From positions 442,641,038-442,705,037 of the forward strand of contig NC_081413.1 of the NCBI RefSeq assembly GCF_030272615.1: 64,000 bases of DNA. The letters run 5' to 3'. Position numbers and translations under genes: made by a program. Position 1 is the stretch's first letter. The number at the start of each line of letters is the position of its first letter. Positions 34,633 to 47,010 of the stretch are shown piece after piece. Source of the DNA: Cryptomeria japonica (lineage: Eukaryota; Streptophyta; Pinopsida; Cupressales; Cupressaceae). A model generated the notes under the pieces. That model made no database searches. It saw only the letters and a program-made list of their open reading frames with translations, and was not told the DNA's origin.

Positions 34633-35428
34633 TGTTGGAAAATGCACACTCCAATGAGAAATTATAGGTGATTGAAGGTATTGTCATTGATCACAACCTT
34701 AAAATTATGTGATATCGATAGACACTGACACCGACAGATTCTACACCGACACATAGATCACCGACACTGAAAAGATTGATCACCGACACCATGGCCAACA
34801 AGAATTTTGTTTAATTATATTTTATATTTAACTGTAAAATATTTTTCTAAGCCGACATGGTGGATTGTAATATGACTCATATAAGTATGAGATCATTGTA
34901 GATCATTTAGGATGTACAAAGAAGGAAGGATTATTTGCAAACCTAATGTGTGAATTGTAAGGCAGATTTTGGATATGGGTTTATGATTATTGCAAATCTT
35001 AAACCAGTAATGAACCTAGCATAGTAGATGCTGATCTGAATTAGTACATGACATTGGATTTGTATAATCCAATTTTGTAAGTCAGTGTGACTTCCTTTTG
35101 TAACTGAGCAGTGACCTCTAGGCACTTGGCCTTCTTGCATGTGCAAGCCCCTATTGTAAATAGTATTATTCCCTTATTGACCAGTAAGTGGATATTGTGG
35201 GTCAAAAATCCCACCGAGGTTTTTCCCACACTGGGTTTCATTGTTAAAAATATTGTGTCATGGTGTGTCTTTTATGTTGTGGTTATTGTTCTTATTTACT
35301 GTATTATTTTTGGTCTACTGATACATAGTTTTGAAATGCTTTTCATGTTATAAGTTACAAAAAATTCATATACCGGTCAGATACAAATTCACCCCCCCCC
35401 CCTCTCAGTATCTTTGGGAATCCTAAAA
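34633..35428 (+). repeat. 3' LTR of element C, with polypurine tract just before
   Basis: 796 bases beginning TGTTGGAAAATGC. It is preceded by the purine tract CCAAAGGGGGAGA at 34619-34631, the expected plus-strand primer. Confidence 0.9.
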
Positions 35429-35433
35429 ACTAT

Positions 35434-38400
35434 GTAGATGAAGGTGTTACAGATGATTTAGATGAAGATCCAACAGATAGTGGATGGGAATTTGTTGCAT
35501 TAAAAAAATATCAGCCAACACCTATTATCAAACCGGTAGAGCAGGCATTAGTAGCAAAAATTGAAGAAAGGGATGAATGGATCATTGATAGTGGTTGCTC
35601 ACATCATATGACTAGTGATAAGAGAAAATTCTTATCATTTTGGGAATTCCATGGAGTTCTAGTAAGATTTGGAGATGACAAAGCTTGTTTAATCAAAGGA
35701 AGAGGCACTATATATTTGGATGGTAAGAACAATACTGACAATGTTTATTATGTTGAAGGTTTAAAGCATAATCTTTTGAGTGTTGGTCAATTAGTGGAAA
35801 AAGGATTTCAATAACAATTCAAGAATGGAAAATTTAAAATCATAAATAGAACTCGATTGGAGATTGCAACGAGTAATCAGACTAAAGGTAATATCTTTCA
35901 CTTGAATACCATCGATAAGACATGTTTGATTGCTCAGATTGATGAAAGTTGGTTATGGCATAAAAGACTCTGTCATGTGAATTTTGATTGCATTGTAAAG
36001 ATCAGTTCAATCAAGGCAGTAAGGGATTTACCTAAGATTGTGAAACCTCATAATCTGGTATGTAAGGAATGTCAAATGGGAGAGAAATTTAGAATAATAT
36101 TTAAGAGAATTTATGAGAAATCCAATAATATTCTTGATTTAATTCATACTGATTTATGTGATCCAACAAGAACAAGAACTCCTCAGAGTGATAGATACTT
36201 TATGCTAATAATTGATGATTATTCTAGAATGTGTTGGGTTACTTTTCTCAGAGAGAAATCATGAGCTTTTGGAAGATTCAAGATATACAAGGTAATGGTA
36301 GAGAATGAAACCGGAAAGAAAATAAAATGTTTAAGATCAGATCAAGGAGGAGAATTTACATATAGAGAATTTAATGCATTCTATGAAGTGAATGGGATCA
36401 AAAGACAACTATCAACACCCCAGAGATCCCAATAGAATGGAGTTGTTGAAAGATAGAAAAAAACTATACTGGATGTAGCAAGAACCATGATGATGGAAGC
36501 AAATCTACCTCATATGTACTGGAGAGAAGTAGTGAATATAACGGTCTATACTTTCAATAGAGTTCACATCAAAGGTGAAACCGGTAAGACCCCTTAAGAA
36601 ATATGGTTTGGTCATATTCCTACTCTTAAATATTCTGGAATATTTGGAAGGAAATGCTATATTAGGAGAGATGAGTCTATTGATAAATTTGATCCTAGAA
36701 GTGATGAAGGAATATTTCTTGGATATTCAACTAGAAGGAAGGCATATATATGTTATAATAAAAGACTCCAGAAAATCATTGAAAGTACTAATGTCAAGAT
36801 AGATGAACATTTTAGAGGAGAATCAAGATCTATAGGTTATGAACCGACAATAGAAATGATTATAAATGAACCAACATGGATTGTAGTAGAACAGAATGAA
36901 GAACCAGTCACACCGACATCATCAGAGAAGTCAATGGTGACTGACGAACAACAACCTACAAGTGGAAATCAGAATAAACCTAGGTATGTAAGATTGAATT
37001 ATTTAGAAAATTAGATAATTGGAAATAAAAATCAAGGTGTTATGACAAGAGGAAGATTGGGAAATGAAGAGGTATGTTTAATTTCTCAAGTTGAACTAGT
37101 ATATGTTGTTGAAGCATGTCAAGATAAACATTGGATAAAAGCAATGGAAGATGAATTAGAATAGATTGAAAATAATAATACTTGGACATTAATTCCCCAA
37201 CCTAAAGAAAAAAATGTAATTGGAACTAAATGGGCATTTAGAAATAAACTTAATGAAGATGGTGAAGTAATCAAAAAAAAGGAAAGATTAGTTTGTAAAG
37301 GTTATTCTCAGAAAGAAGGAATTGATGAAACCTTTGCACCGGTAGCCAGAATTGAAGAAGTAAGACTATTTCTTACATTTGCAGCTCACAAGAAGTATAA
37401 AGTTTATCAAATGGATGTAAAATGTGCATTTTTGAATGGAGATCTTGAACAAGAAGTTTACATTGAGGAACCTGATGGATTTTCATTAACAAATGACAAG
37501 GATATGGTTTGCAGGTTAAGGAAATATTTATATGGATTGAAGCAAGCTTTCAGAGCTTGGTATGCTAGACTAGATAAATATCTTTTAAAGCTTGGATACA
37601 CAAAAGGTAATGCTAACAATAATTTGTATTACAAAATTACCAATGATGACATTTTGGTTATTTAAGTATTTATGGATGATATCATTTTTGGAGGAGAAGA
37701 AGAGTTAGGCAAAGACTTTGCTAATAAGATGCAAGAAGAATTTGAAATGTCTATGATTGGAGAGATAAAATTTTTTATAGGTTTGTAGATTTCTCAAATA
37801 CATAAAGGTATATTCATATTTCAAACAAAATACTTGAAGGAACTCTTGAAGAAATTTGGAATGGAAAACTCCAAACCAGTAAGCACTCCTATCACTACAA
37901 CTGATAAATTGGCATTAAAGGATGATTCAGCTCCTATAAATCCGACAAGGTACAAATCTATGATTGGAGGGTTACTATATTTGACACAAACCAGACCTGA
38001 TATAATGAATGTAGTATGTATTGTTTCAAGATTTCAAAGCAATCCTAAAGAAAATCATGAAACTGCAGTAAAAAGGTTTTTCTGATACCTGCAAGGCATG
38101 ACAAATATTGGTTTATCGTATCCTAAGAATGACAATTTTGAGTTATGTGCATATACAGATGCAAATTGGGTAGGAGATGTGGATGATAGAAATAATAGCA
38201 CTAGCGACACATTATTTCTTAGTAGAAGAATAATTTCATGGATCAACAAGAAGCAGAATATGTTGCAGTAGCAACTAATTGTACTTAGGTATTATGGATC
38301 AAGCGAATGTTGAAGGATATCAAGGTAAAATGAAAAGAAATGATAATCATTTACTGTGATAACTCAGGAACAATAGAGATATCAAAGAATCCCGTATTTC

Positions 38401-38591
38401 ACTCTAAAACAAAGCATGTTTCTATTAAGTATAATTTTCTGACAGAAAATGTTGAAGAAAATGAAGTGAGATTGGTTTATGTGAATACTAAAGAGCAAAT
38501 TGCAGATATTTTTACAAAGCCTTTGCCTAAGGAAACATTTGGATATCTTAGAGAGAATCTTGGGGTAATCACCCCATCGACAGAGACTTGA
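35434..38591 (+). pseudogene. Element A pol: protease, integrase, RT, RNase H
   Basis: Protease: WIIDSGCSHHMT at 35578 (DSG). Integrase: HHCC finger (WHKRLCHVNFD, then CKECQMGE), HTDLCDP with the first catalytic Asp kept (about 36145), IDDYSRM, and SDQGGEF near 36340. [25 protein letters not shown] (about 37411), [11 protein letters not shown], and FMDDIIFGG for the usual YVDD box (about 37670). RNase H: SMIGGLLYLTQTRPDI, CAYTDANWVGD, CDNSGTIEISKNPVFHS, and ADIFTKPLP at the end. Stops appear at Gln/Trp positions (for example 37663 and 37786). A small deletion near 38255 removes the block between KKQ and EAEYVAVATNCT and shifts the frame. The final intact word is near 38580. Confidence 0.88.
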
Positions 38592-38915
38592 ATGATGTAG
38601 ATTAGCATCAAACCGGTAGGGACTAATAGAAAAATTATTTTCCGGTTTTGATGAAGGAGAGCTACTACTTAGGGGGAGTAGTTAGTTGTATGTTATGTTT
38701 TGATTCTTAATTGCTTTGGCATTTGATGTCAAAGGGGGAGAGATGTCTATGGAAAAACATTGTACTTTGAAGATGTATTTTGATTTTGGTTATACTATTT
38801 CTATTTATGGTACAAAACTTTGTGATTGATCTATTTAAGGGAGATTGTTGGCATTTTGTTTTGGCACTTAGATGTTTTTTCATCTAGTGTTTCCATCAAT
38901 ACCAAAGGAGGAGAT
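38592..38915 (+). other. Element A 3' untranslated part with repeated polypurine tracts
   Basis: Three G-rich purine tracts occur: AAAGGGGGAGAGATG at 38729, AAGGGAGATTGTTGGC at 38838, and AAAGGAGGAGATTATTGG at 38904. Only the last adjoins the real LTR start. The middle one is followed by a TGTTGGC that looks like an LTR start but is not. Confidence 0.65.
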
Positions 38916-39241
38916 TATTGGTATTATGGATGACCTTGTCATGTGTTGAATTGGTTTTATCATTGATGTCAACACTTATCTATCTGCAGGTCTACATTGC
39001 TGATTTGGCACTCTAGTTATATTGGTTTATTGATGAACCGACACATTGTGGTCCCGACATGGATATTGGCTTATGCACAGTCACCGCCATATGTTTCACC
39101 AGTAACTCAAGAAATTAATGATGACTTGTGATTATCTGGAGATCATTTGGTTATGTCAAAGACATGGATTGGATGTTTGCATTTGGTGTTTTGCATATTG
39201 GTCTTATTGGGTTCACATATTTGCCTTAACTAGTAGATAGG
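38916..39241 (+). repeat. Element A 3' LTR, first piece
   Basis: This matches the beginning of the 5' LTR (26573 onward) up to the insertion point of element B. The first dinucleotide is TA where TG is expected. The last five bases ATAGG are the left target duplication of element B. Confidence 0.85.
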
Positions 39242-40774
39242 TGATAGTTCTGATACTTAATATAAGTACAGATCCAATAGCCAACAAGATGAGAGGGGGG
39301 GGGTGAATCATACAAACTTAATCATCCATAAAAAAATCAGATTCAACCTCGGTAACATATATAACAGTAATAAAACCAAAACTGTTAAACATGCAAACTC
39401 AAAAGCATATGAACAATATAAACCTCATAACACCAGATTTAACGTGGAAACCCAACTAGGGAAAAACCACTATGGGATTTCGGACCCACTAAGAAATATA
39501 CTCTTCTAGAGTATGCTCGGTTAAAAGCAAATCTTGTTAAAGATTACAAACACATTGCTAGATGTGACCCAGTTAAGGAATTTCCCTTAGATCTATTAGG
39601 ATCTTCACTTTCTTAGAAGTGACCTTGTTAAAGGATTTCAAACATTCAATTAGAATGTCACCTTGCTAGAGCATTTACATATAAGACTGTTAAGTCCACT
39701 CAGTTAAGAGATTTTCTATCACTTTCACAAAATAATAGTAATAAAAATCTATCTGTAACTTATCTAAAATGCTAAAGCAGATTCCTATTTGTTCAATACA
39801 ATCTAGACATAGAACTAATCTTGTCTATCTGCTGGGCTTCTATACTCTGTTATTCTAACAGGTCTTCAAGCTTATGTGCTCGGTAATCACTATGTAGCAT
39901 CCCTGTGCATACACTTGCCCGCATACATTTTTTATCAACAGTTTCCTATTTATAAACAGTTAGGTAACTGCTTAATCTCCTTGATCACATTTCCCATGAT
40001 CACTCATACCCATCAGATCTTCAATCTTGTCCAAGTTCAATGCATCTTTCGATCTGAAAATGTTTTACCCAGCCTTGGAACTTGCATAATAGTCTTGGAA
40101 CTTGTGCCAAGGCATTGTGGTTCAATCTGAGCTGTAGATCTTCATGCCGACTTTCCATTGCCTTAGATTTGTTAACAAACTTCTTCCACAGCTCAGCAAT
40201 CATTTAATCCACTCCAGCTCATCATCTTCCTTCATTAAGTACCACATGAAAACATTTAATGCATTTTGTTATAGCTCGGTTACAACTCGGTAACAACTCG
40301 ATGAATACTAAACTCTACTCGGTAGACATTCCGCCTTCATTATTCGATAGCGATAACCTTAGGGTTTACTGACTAGGTTTCTAAGGGTTTATCGACTAGG
40401 TTCTTTGCTTGATAACATAGTATAGTATTGACCTTTACAATTTACAACATATGTAGGATGTTAAAACAATCTGAAACATCATGATCTCATCATTGTCTAA
40501 CTCGGTAGTAGTTGCCCATTGAATACCTTATTCATCATATTCTTTCCTGTGTCTTTTACTGACATCTTTATAATCTTCATATCATACTTCTCAAGATATG
40601 GCAACATTATACTAAATTAGAAAATCAATTTCTTGACATCAATGACAAAATAATAATATCAAGATAGTAAAACATCTTTAATCACTTATATCCATAATCA
40701 TCAACAACCTTTTCAATATCCTTAAGAAATGCCAACAATCTTTCATTGTCTGTTATAATGCAATATTGCCAACA
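39242..40774 (-). repeat. Element B 3' LTR (left copy on the plus strand)
   Basis: In plus orientation it runs TGATAGTTCTGATAC...TTGCCAACA. The minus-strand polypurine tract (seen as TCTCCCCCTTTGG on the plus strand) lies immediately inside at about 40776. Confidence 0.9.
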
Positions 40775-41258
40775 ATCTCCCCCTTTGGCATTGATGGCAA
40801 AACCAATTGATTTGACCTTAATAGATTTGGATTGTTGTGATTCTAAAATGCTAAAAATTCTCTCTCCCATACATTAGACTTCTCCTCATTTCTTCACTCT
40901 TCTTCCCAATCTGTAGTCTGCTCAGTTTTCTCTTAGTCTTCTCTCCTTTATAGTAGTCTTTTCCCCCTTTGTAGGTCTTCTCCCCTTTTGACAACAATGC
41001 CAAAATGAACTTAAAACATAATTTCTTTTTGTTAGAAGTGATTTCCTGCTGTTGTGTATCAACTGAGTCGCAGTCAAAACATTTGTCTTCAATTCTTGTT
41101 CCCTGTAATATTTCTTGTATTAATTCCAATACACTTTTAGAAAACATCCTAAAGTGTATAACTCAGCATCAACTCCCAAAAGATATTCATTAGAGTCATC
41201 GGATTGATTCTTTCACCAAACTCGGTCAGTGAGTAGAAGATAGGGGTAGGACCCCTAA

Positions 41259-44200
41259 CTAGCTTTTGAGATATTCAAAAGTGTCCTTTGGTAGTGGCTT
41301 GGTGAAGATATCTGCTATTTGATCCTTTATGCTAACATATTCCAACACCACTTTCTTCTCTTGAGCTTCTTCTCTAAGATAATGATATTTGATAGATATG
41401 TGCTTTGTCTTAGAGTGCATGACAGGATTCTTTGAAATATTAATGACACTAGTATTGTCACAGAATATAGTTACTGGCTCGGTAACTTTCTCATTTATAC
41501 CTTCCAACAGTTGTTTGATCCATGCAATGTTGGTACAATTCAATGCTACAGCAACGTATTCAGCTTCTGTTGTTGACTGTGAAACACATCCTTGTTTCTT
41601 ACTAAGCCAACTCACTAGTCTTTCTCCTAAAAAGAAAGCTCCTCCACTTGAGCTTTTTCTATCATCAATGTTGTTTGCCCAATCAGCATCAGTATAAACT
41701 TTTAAATCAAAATCATTTCCTTTCTGATATACTAAGCCATAATCCTCTGTGCCTTTCAAGTATCTAAAAATTCTTTTGATTGTTGTCATGTGTGTTTCCT
41801 TAGGATCTACAGAGAATCTTGCAACTATACCTACTGCATGTGCTATGTCTGGTCTACTGTGAACAACATATTGTAGTTTTCCAATCATGGATCGGTAGAG
41901 TGTCTCATCAACAGATGTAGATTCATCATTCTTAGATAATTTATAGTTGGTAGTCATAGGGGTACTCACTGGTTTTGAATCATCCATTCCAAATTTCTTC
42001 AAGATTTCCTTTATGTACTTGGATTGAGTAATGAAAATCTCATTTTTCATTTGTAGTATCTATAAACCTATAAAATACTTTATCTCACCGAGTAATGACA
42101 TCTCAAATTCTTTGCTCATTTCATCCCCAAAGTTCTTGCATAAAGAGTCATTTCCACAAAATATAATATCATCAACAAATATGGCTGAGATCAATATTCC
42201 ATTTTCATCATTCTTCATGTACATGTTGTTGTTCTCACTTGTCCTTATAAAACCAATCTTAATAAAATAAGAGTGCAATCTTTCATACCATGCTCTTGGT
42301 GCTTGTTTCAAACTATATAAAGCTTTGTTCAATTTACATACCTGATCTTTATTATTGTCTTCAACAAATCCTTCGGGTTGTTCAATGAAAACTTCTTCTT
42401 CTAATATTCCATTCAGAAATGCAGATTTGACATCCATTTGATATATCTTGAAGTTCTTGAAAGCAGCATAAGCCAACAATGTTCTTACTCCTTCAAGTCT
42501 AGCAATAGGTGCAAAAGTTTCACCATAATAATTCCTTTTTCTTGAGCATAAACTTTGCAAACTAATCTTGCTTTGTTTCGAATGACTTCTCCTTTTTAAT
42601 TTAGCTTGTTTCTGAAAATCCACTTTGTACCAATTACATTTTTGTCCTTCGGTCTTGGGATTAGTGTCCATGTGTCATTCTTCTTGATTTGATCAATCTC
42701 TTCTATCATAGCATTTACCCAATCTTCACTGTTAAATGCCTCTTTCACTATTCTTGGTTCAAATTCAGATATCAAACATGTGTTCTATCTCAATTTGTTC
42801 CTTGTCATCACTGCATCATCCTTATCTCCTATAATCTGACTTGGTGCATGATGTCTTCTGACATACTTGGCTAATACAAGCTCGATAGGCTCTATATGAT
42901 ATTCTTCATCACTCAGTAACTAGATATTTTCTTCATTTTCTTCAACAGTCTTCTCGGTAAGACTTCTCGGTTGAACATAGACAAATTCATCATAGTCTTT
43001 TGGTTCCTTGGAATTTCCTTCATCATTTCTTTCTACAAATTCATCAATTTTCACATTTGCAATTTCTACTATTTTGTTAGATGATTTGATTAGACATTTA
43101 AATGCTTTGCTTCTAGAAGAGTAACCTAGAAATGTTCCTTCTTCACTTTTCTGATCAAACTTGCCATTTCTATCATCTTTATGAACATAGCATCTACTTC
43201 CAAAGATTTTAAAATAACTAACATTAGGTTTCTTATCATACCAGATTTCATATGGTGTCTTCAAAGTACCTTTCTTCAATTGAACTCGGTTCAAGGTGTA
43301 AACAGTTGTGCTTATTGCTTCTCTCCAAAATGTTTGTGGCACCTTCTTTTCAATCATTAATGTTCTAGCACAATCCACAATAGATATGTTTCTTCTTTCA
43401 GCTATTCCATTCTGCTGTGGAGTTCTCGATGTACAGACTTGTCTTTTAGTACCATGATCATTGCAAGATAAGTTGAATTCATCAAATGTGAACTCGCCTC
43501 CTCTATCTGATCTAAGACATTTCAGTTGTCTTCTTGTTTCATTTTCAACTCTTGCCTTGTACCATTTAAACATTTGAAAAGCTTCTGATTTTTCCTTTAA
43601 AAACATTACTGACATCATCCTTGAATAGTCATCCACAAATAATATGAAATACTTATCACCATAATAACTTTGAACTTTCATAGGACCACAAAGATTAGTG
43701 TGCACTAGATCTAAAATTCCCTTAGAAGTGTAAGACTTACTTGTAAAGCTTGATCTTGTCATCTTACCCATCTAGCATCCTTGACACATAGCATTCTCAA
43801 GTTTTTCAAGACTCGGTAGACCTCTTACTCTATGATTCTTACTTATTTTGATCAGATTATCAAAATTTACATGACAAAACCTTTTATGCCCTAACCAAGT
43901 ATCATAAATATGTTTGCATGCAAACACTTATTTTGAGTTGAGTCAAGGTGAAATGTATTACCTTTTGTTTATGTCCCTGTAGAGGCTAACTTTCCATTCT
44001 TGTCATGAACTTTGACAATTCCTTTGTGAAATTCTATTCGATAACCTATGTTGTTTAGCTGTGCTACACTCAACAAATTGTATTTCAAACCTTCAACCCA
44101 ATAAACATCATTGCATCTTGCATTATCAAGAAGTGTTATATATCCTTTACCTCTTACCAGACATGGTGCATCATTACCAAATCTAACATAGCCTCCATCA

Positions 44201-44349
44201 TAATCTTCTAACATAACAAACTTGTGTTTATCTCCTGTCATATGATGTGAGCATCCACTATCTATAATCCAAGAATCATTAGTTTTTATGTGAGATATTA
44301 GGGCTTTTTCTTCATACCTTTCTTCATCTGAGCCATTGTTGATAGCCAC
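41259..44349 (-). pseudogene. Element B pol: protease, integrase, RT, RNase H
   Basis: Protease: SWIIDSGCSHHMTGD near 44270. Integrase begins near 43890 (HKRFCHVNFDN, then CQGC with a following stop) and shows LVHTNLCGPMK, where the catalytic Asp of HTDLCGP is Asn, then VDDYSRMM and SDRGGEF. RT: FAPIARLEGVRT, MDVKSAFLNGILEEEVF, YSLKQAPRAWYERL and FVDDIIFCG, with the catalytic box intact. RNase H: SMIGKLQYVVHSRPDIAHAV, VYTDADWANN, TEAEYVAVA, CDNTSVINISKNPVMHSKTK and ADIFTKPLPKDTFEYL. Protease, integrase and RT/RNase H lie in three different frames. A TAG separates RT from the next block at about 42057, at the same codon as in element A. Confidence 0.9.
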
Positions 44350-44484
44350 ATAAACTACTTCCTCTGTATCAGTCTCATCTGATTTATCATCTTTAGATTC
44401 CTCATCAGCTATTAAGCATGTCTTTCTATCTCTTCTTCTGAAGTCTCGGTGTCCTCTGTAATGGTTATCTTTCTGTCTGTTATC

Positions 44485-45351
44485 TCAGTAATCTCTCTTT
44501 TCAGTAAAATCTTTGTCAGGACAGTTAGAAGCCATATGTCCTATCTTATCACAATTGAAACATTTCAAAGGTAGTTTTCCTTTATACTTACCTTTTCCTC
44601 TCAGTAACCTTTTGGCTAATAGTGCTTCAAACTCTTCTTTCTTTCTGATTTCTTCATACAGTTTGTGTACTTCTTCCATGTTCTTCTGAAATATTTCACT
44701 TGGTCCACTATGATCTCCTTTAGAGTACTTATACTTTCTTTCATTGTAATCATTAGATTCATCAAGATGAAAAGAAGTAAATGCAGATTCAACTTTATTT
44801 ACCGAAGATCCACTGTTATCAAAATTACTTAATTCAAATGCATGTAGCTTACCAATAGTAGCATCTAAAGAAACTGGCATATTAGGTACAACCCTTAATT
44901 CATTGATTGCAGAGACTCAGATTGCATAAGCTGCTAGAAGGGTTCTTAACAACTTACTTGTTATATCCTTTTCTTCAATAGTTCCACCTACTCCTTTGAT
45001 TTGATTGATAATCTCCTTTAGTCTTATACTATACTGAGTTATGTTCTCACCTTCATTCATCCTCATAGATTCAAGTTGTCCTCTCAGACTATCTACTTTT
45101 TCTCTTTGAACATGTTCATCTCCTCCATATACTGATATGAGCTTATCCCACATTGCCTTTGCATCATTGTAGCCTTCTAGATCATTAAACTTTGAATCGG
45201 TCAATGCAGATGTTATTTCAATCATTGCTTGAATATGTTCTTGCTTTGCCTTTATCTCTTCCATAGTCAATGGATAGGTGCTCGGCGAGACAAAATCATT
45301 CTCCAGATAGTATACAACATATTCTCCAACTCCTGATAGATGTAGCTTCAT
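44485..45351 (-). pseudogene. Element B gag
   Basis: The likely start is the ATG at 45351 (MKLHLSGVGEYVVYYLEN). It has the copia gag blocks DAKAMWDKLISVYGGDE, LRGQLESMRMNEGE and ITQYSIRLKEIINQI, and an intact zinc knuckle CFNCDKIGHMASNCPDK near 44560. A stop near 44917 interrupts the frame, which then continues to 44485. It would encode capsid and nucleocapsid. Confidence 0.85.
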
Positions 45352-45461
45352 CCTTTTCTACCATGTAGAGAAACTTCACTTGTTCAGCTTCGGTGCATCC
45401 CTCTTATACATCTTTGGATCTTTAAATCAAGTGCCTTTAATATTTCCTTTGGGAGTCCAAA

Positions 45462-45475
45462 GCTCTAATACCAAT
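45462..45475 (-). promoter_or_regulatory. Primer-binding site of element B
   Basis: On the minus strand it reads TTGGTATTAGAGC just inside the 5' LTR, one base different from the initiator-Met tRNA match. Confidence 0.75.
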
Positions 45476-47010
45476 TGATAGTTCTGATACTTAATATAAG
45501 TACAGATCAAATCACCAACAAGATGAGAGGGGGGGGTGAATCATACAAACTTAATCATCCATAAAAACATTGGATTCAACCTCGGTAACATATATAATAG
45601 TAATAAAACCAAAACTGTTAAACACGAAAACTCAAAAGCATATGAACAATATAAACCTCATAACACCAGATTTAACGTGGAAACCCAACTAGGGAAAAAC
45701 CACTGTGGGATTTTAGACCCACTAAGAAATATACTCTTCTAGAGTATGCTTGGTTAAAAGCAAATCCTGTTAAAGATTACGAACACATTGCTAGATGTGA
45801 CCCGGTTAAGGGATTTCCCTTAGATCTGTTAGGATCTTCACTTTGTTAGAAGTGACCTTGTTAAAGGATTTCAAACATTCAATCAGAATGTCACCTTGCT
45901 AGAGGGTTTGCATATAAGACTGTTAAGTCCACTCGGTTAGGAGATTTTCTGTCACTTTCACAAAGTAACGGTAATAAAAATCTATCTGCAACTTCACATC
46001 TAAAATGCTAAAGCAAATTCCTATTTGTTCAATACAATCTAGACATAGAACTAATCTTGTCTATCTGCTGGGCTTCTATACTCTGTTATTCTAACAGGTC
46101 TTCAAGCTTTTGTGCTCGGTAGTCACTCTGTAGCATCCCTGTGTATACACTTGCCCGCATACATTGTTTATCAACAGTTCCCTATTTATAAACAATTAGG
46201 TAACCGCTTAATCTCCTTGATCACATTTCCCATGATCAATCATAGCCATCAGATCTTCAATCTTGTCCAGGTTCAATGCATCTTTTGATCTAAACACATT
46301 TTACCTGACCTTGGAACTTGCATAATAGTCTTGGAACTTGTGCCAGGGTATTGCGGTTCAATCTGAGCTATAGATCTCCATGTCAACTTTTCATTGCCTT
46401 AGATTCATTAACAAACTGCTTCCATGGCTCACCAATCATTTAATCCGCTCCAGCTCATTAGCTTCCTTCATTAACTACTGCATGAAAACATTTAATGCAT
46501 TCTGTTATAGCTCGGTTACAACTCGGTAACAACTTGGTGAATACTAAACTCTACTCGGTAGACATTCTGCCTTCATTAACCGATAGCGATAACCTTAAGG
46601 TTTACCGATTAGGTTCCTTGGGGTTTACTGACTAGATTCTTTGCTTGATAACATAGTATAGTATTAACCTTTACAATCTACAACATATGTGTGATGTTAA
46701 AACAGTCTAAAACATCATGATCTCATCATTGTCTGACTCGGTAGTAGTTGCCCATTAAATACCTTATTCATCATATTCTTTCCTGTGTCTTTTACCGACA
46801 TCTTTATAATCTTCATATTATACTTCTCAAGATATGGCAACATCATACTGAATTAGAAAATCAATTTCTTGACATCAATGACAAAATAATAATATCAAGA
46901 TAGTAAAACATCTTTAATCAGTTATATGCATAATCATCAACAACCTTCTCAATATGCTTAAGAAATGCCAACAAACTTTCATTGTCTGTTATAATGCAAT
47001 ATTGCCAACA
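45476..47010 (-). repeat. Element B 5' LTR (right copy on the plus strand)
   Basis: 1535 bases pairing with 39242-40774. Both ends carry TG...CA. Confidence 0.9.

Larger units (their letters stand above)
28715..35428 (+). mobile_element. Element C: non-autonomous LTR retrotransposon with two non-pol ORFs
   Basis: Two LTRs (28715-29490 and 34633-35428) flank an internal region with a perfect Met primer-binding site, and the whole is bounded by the exact 5-base duplication ACTAT (28710-28714 and 35429-35433). No integrase, RT or RNase H motif is present in any frame. Instead it carries a coiled-coil/zinc-knuckle ORF (29562-30669) and a second very long ORF (30973-34400). LTR blocks such as GAGCAGTGAGCT and CATGTGCAGG, the primer site and leader (ATCAGAGCCTGGTCCTCT) and the 3' purine tract resemble element A, so A-like elements probably supplied its proteins in trans. 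Confidence 0.88.
39242..47010 (-). mobile_element. Ty1/copia element B, full length, inverted
   Basis: The complete element on the minus strand is 7769 bases, with LTRs of 1533 and 1535 bases and target words ATAGG (39237-39241) and ACAGG (47011-47015), which differ at one base. It carries gag, protease, integrase, RT and RNase H in copia order. The LTRs differ by several percent by eye. It sits inside the 3' LTR of element A and is therefore younger than A. Its polyprotein is broken into at least three frames. Confidence 0.92.

Noticed and set aside
38838-38860. LTR boundary suggested by AAGGGAGATTGTTGGC
   Set aside because: The sequence after it does not match the element A LTR. The real 3' LTR starts at 38916.
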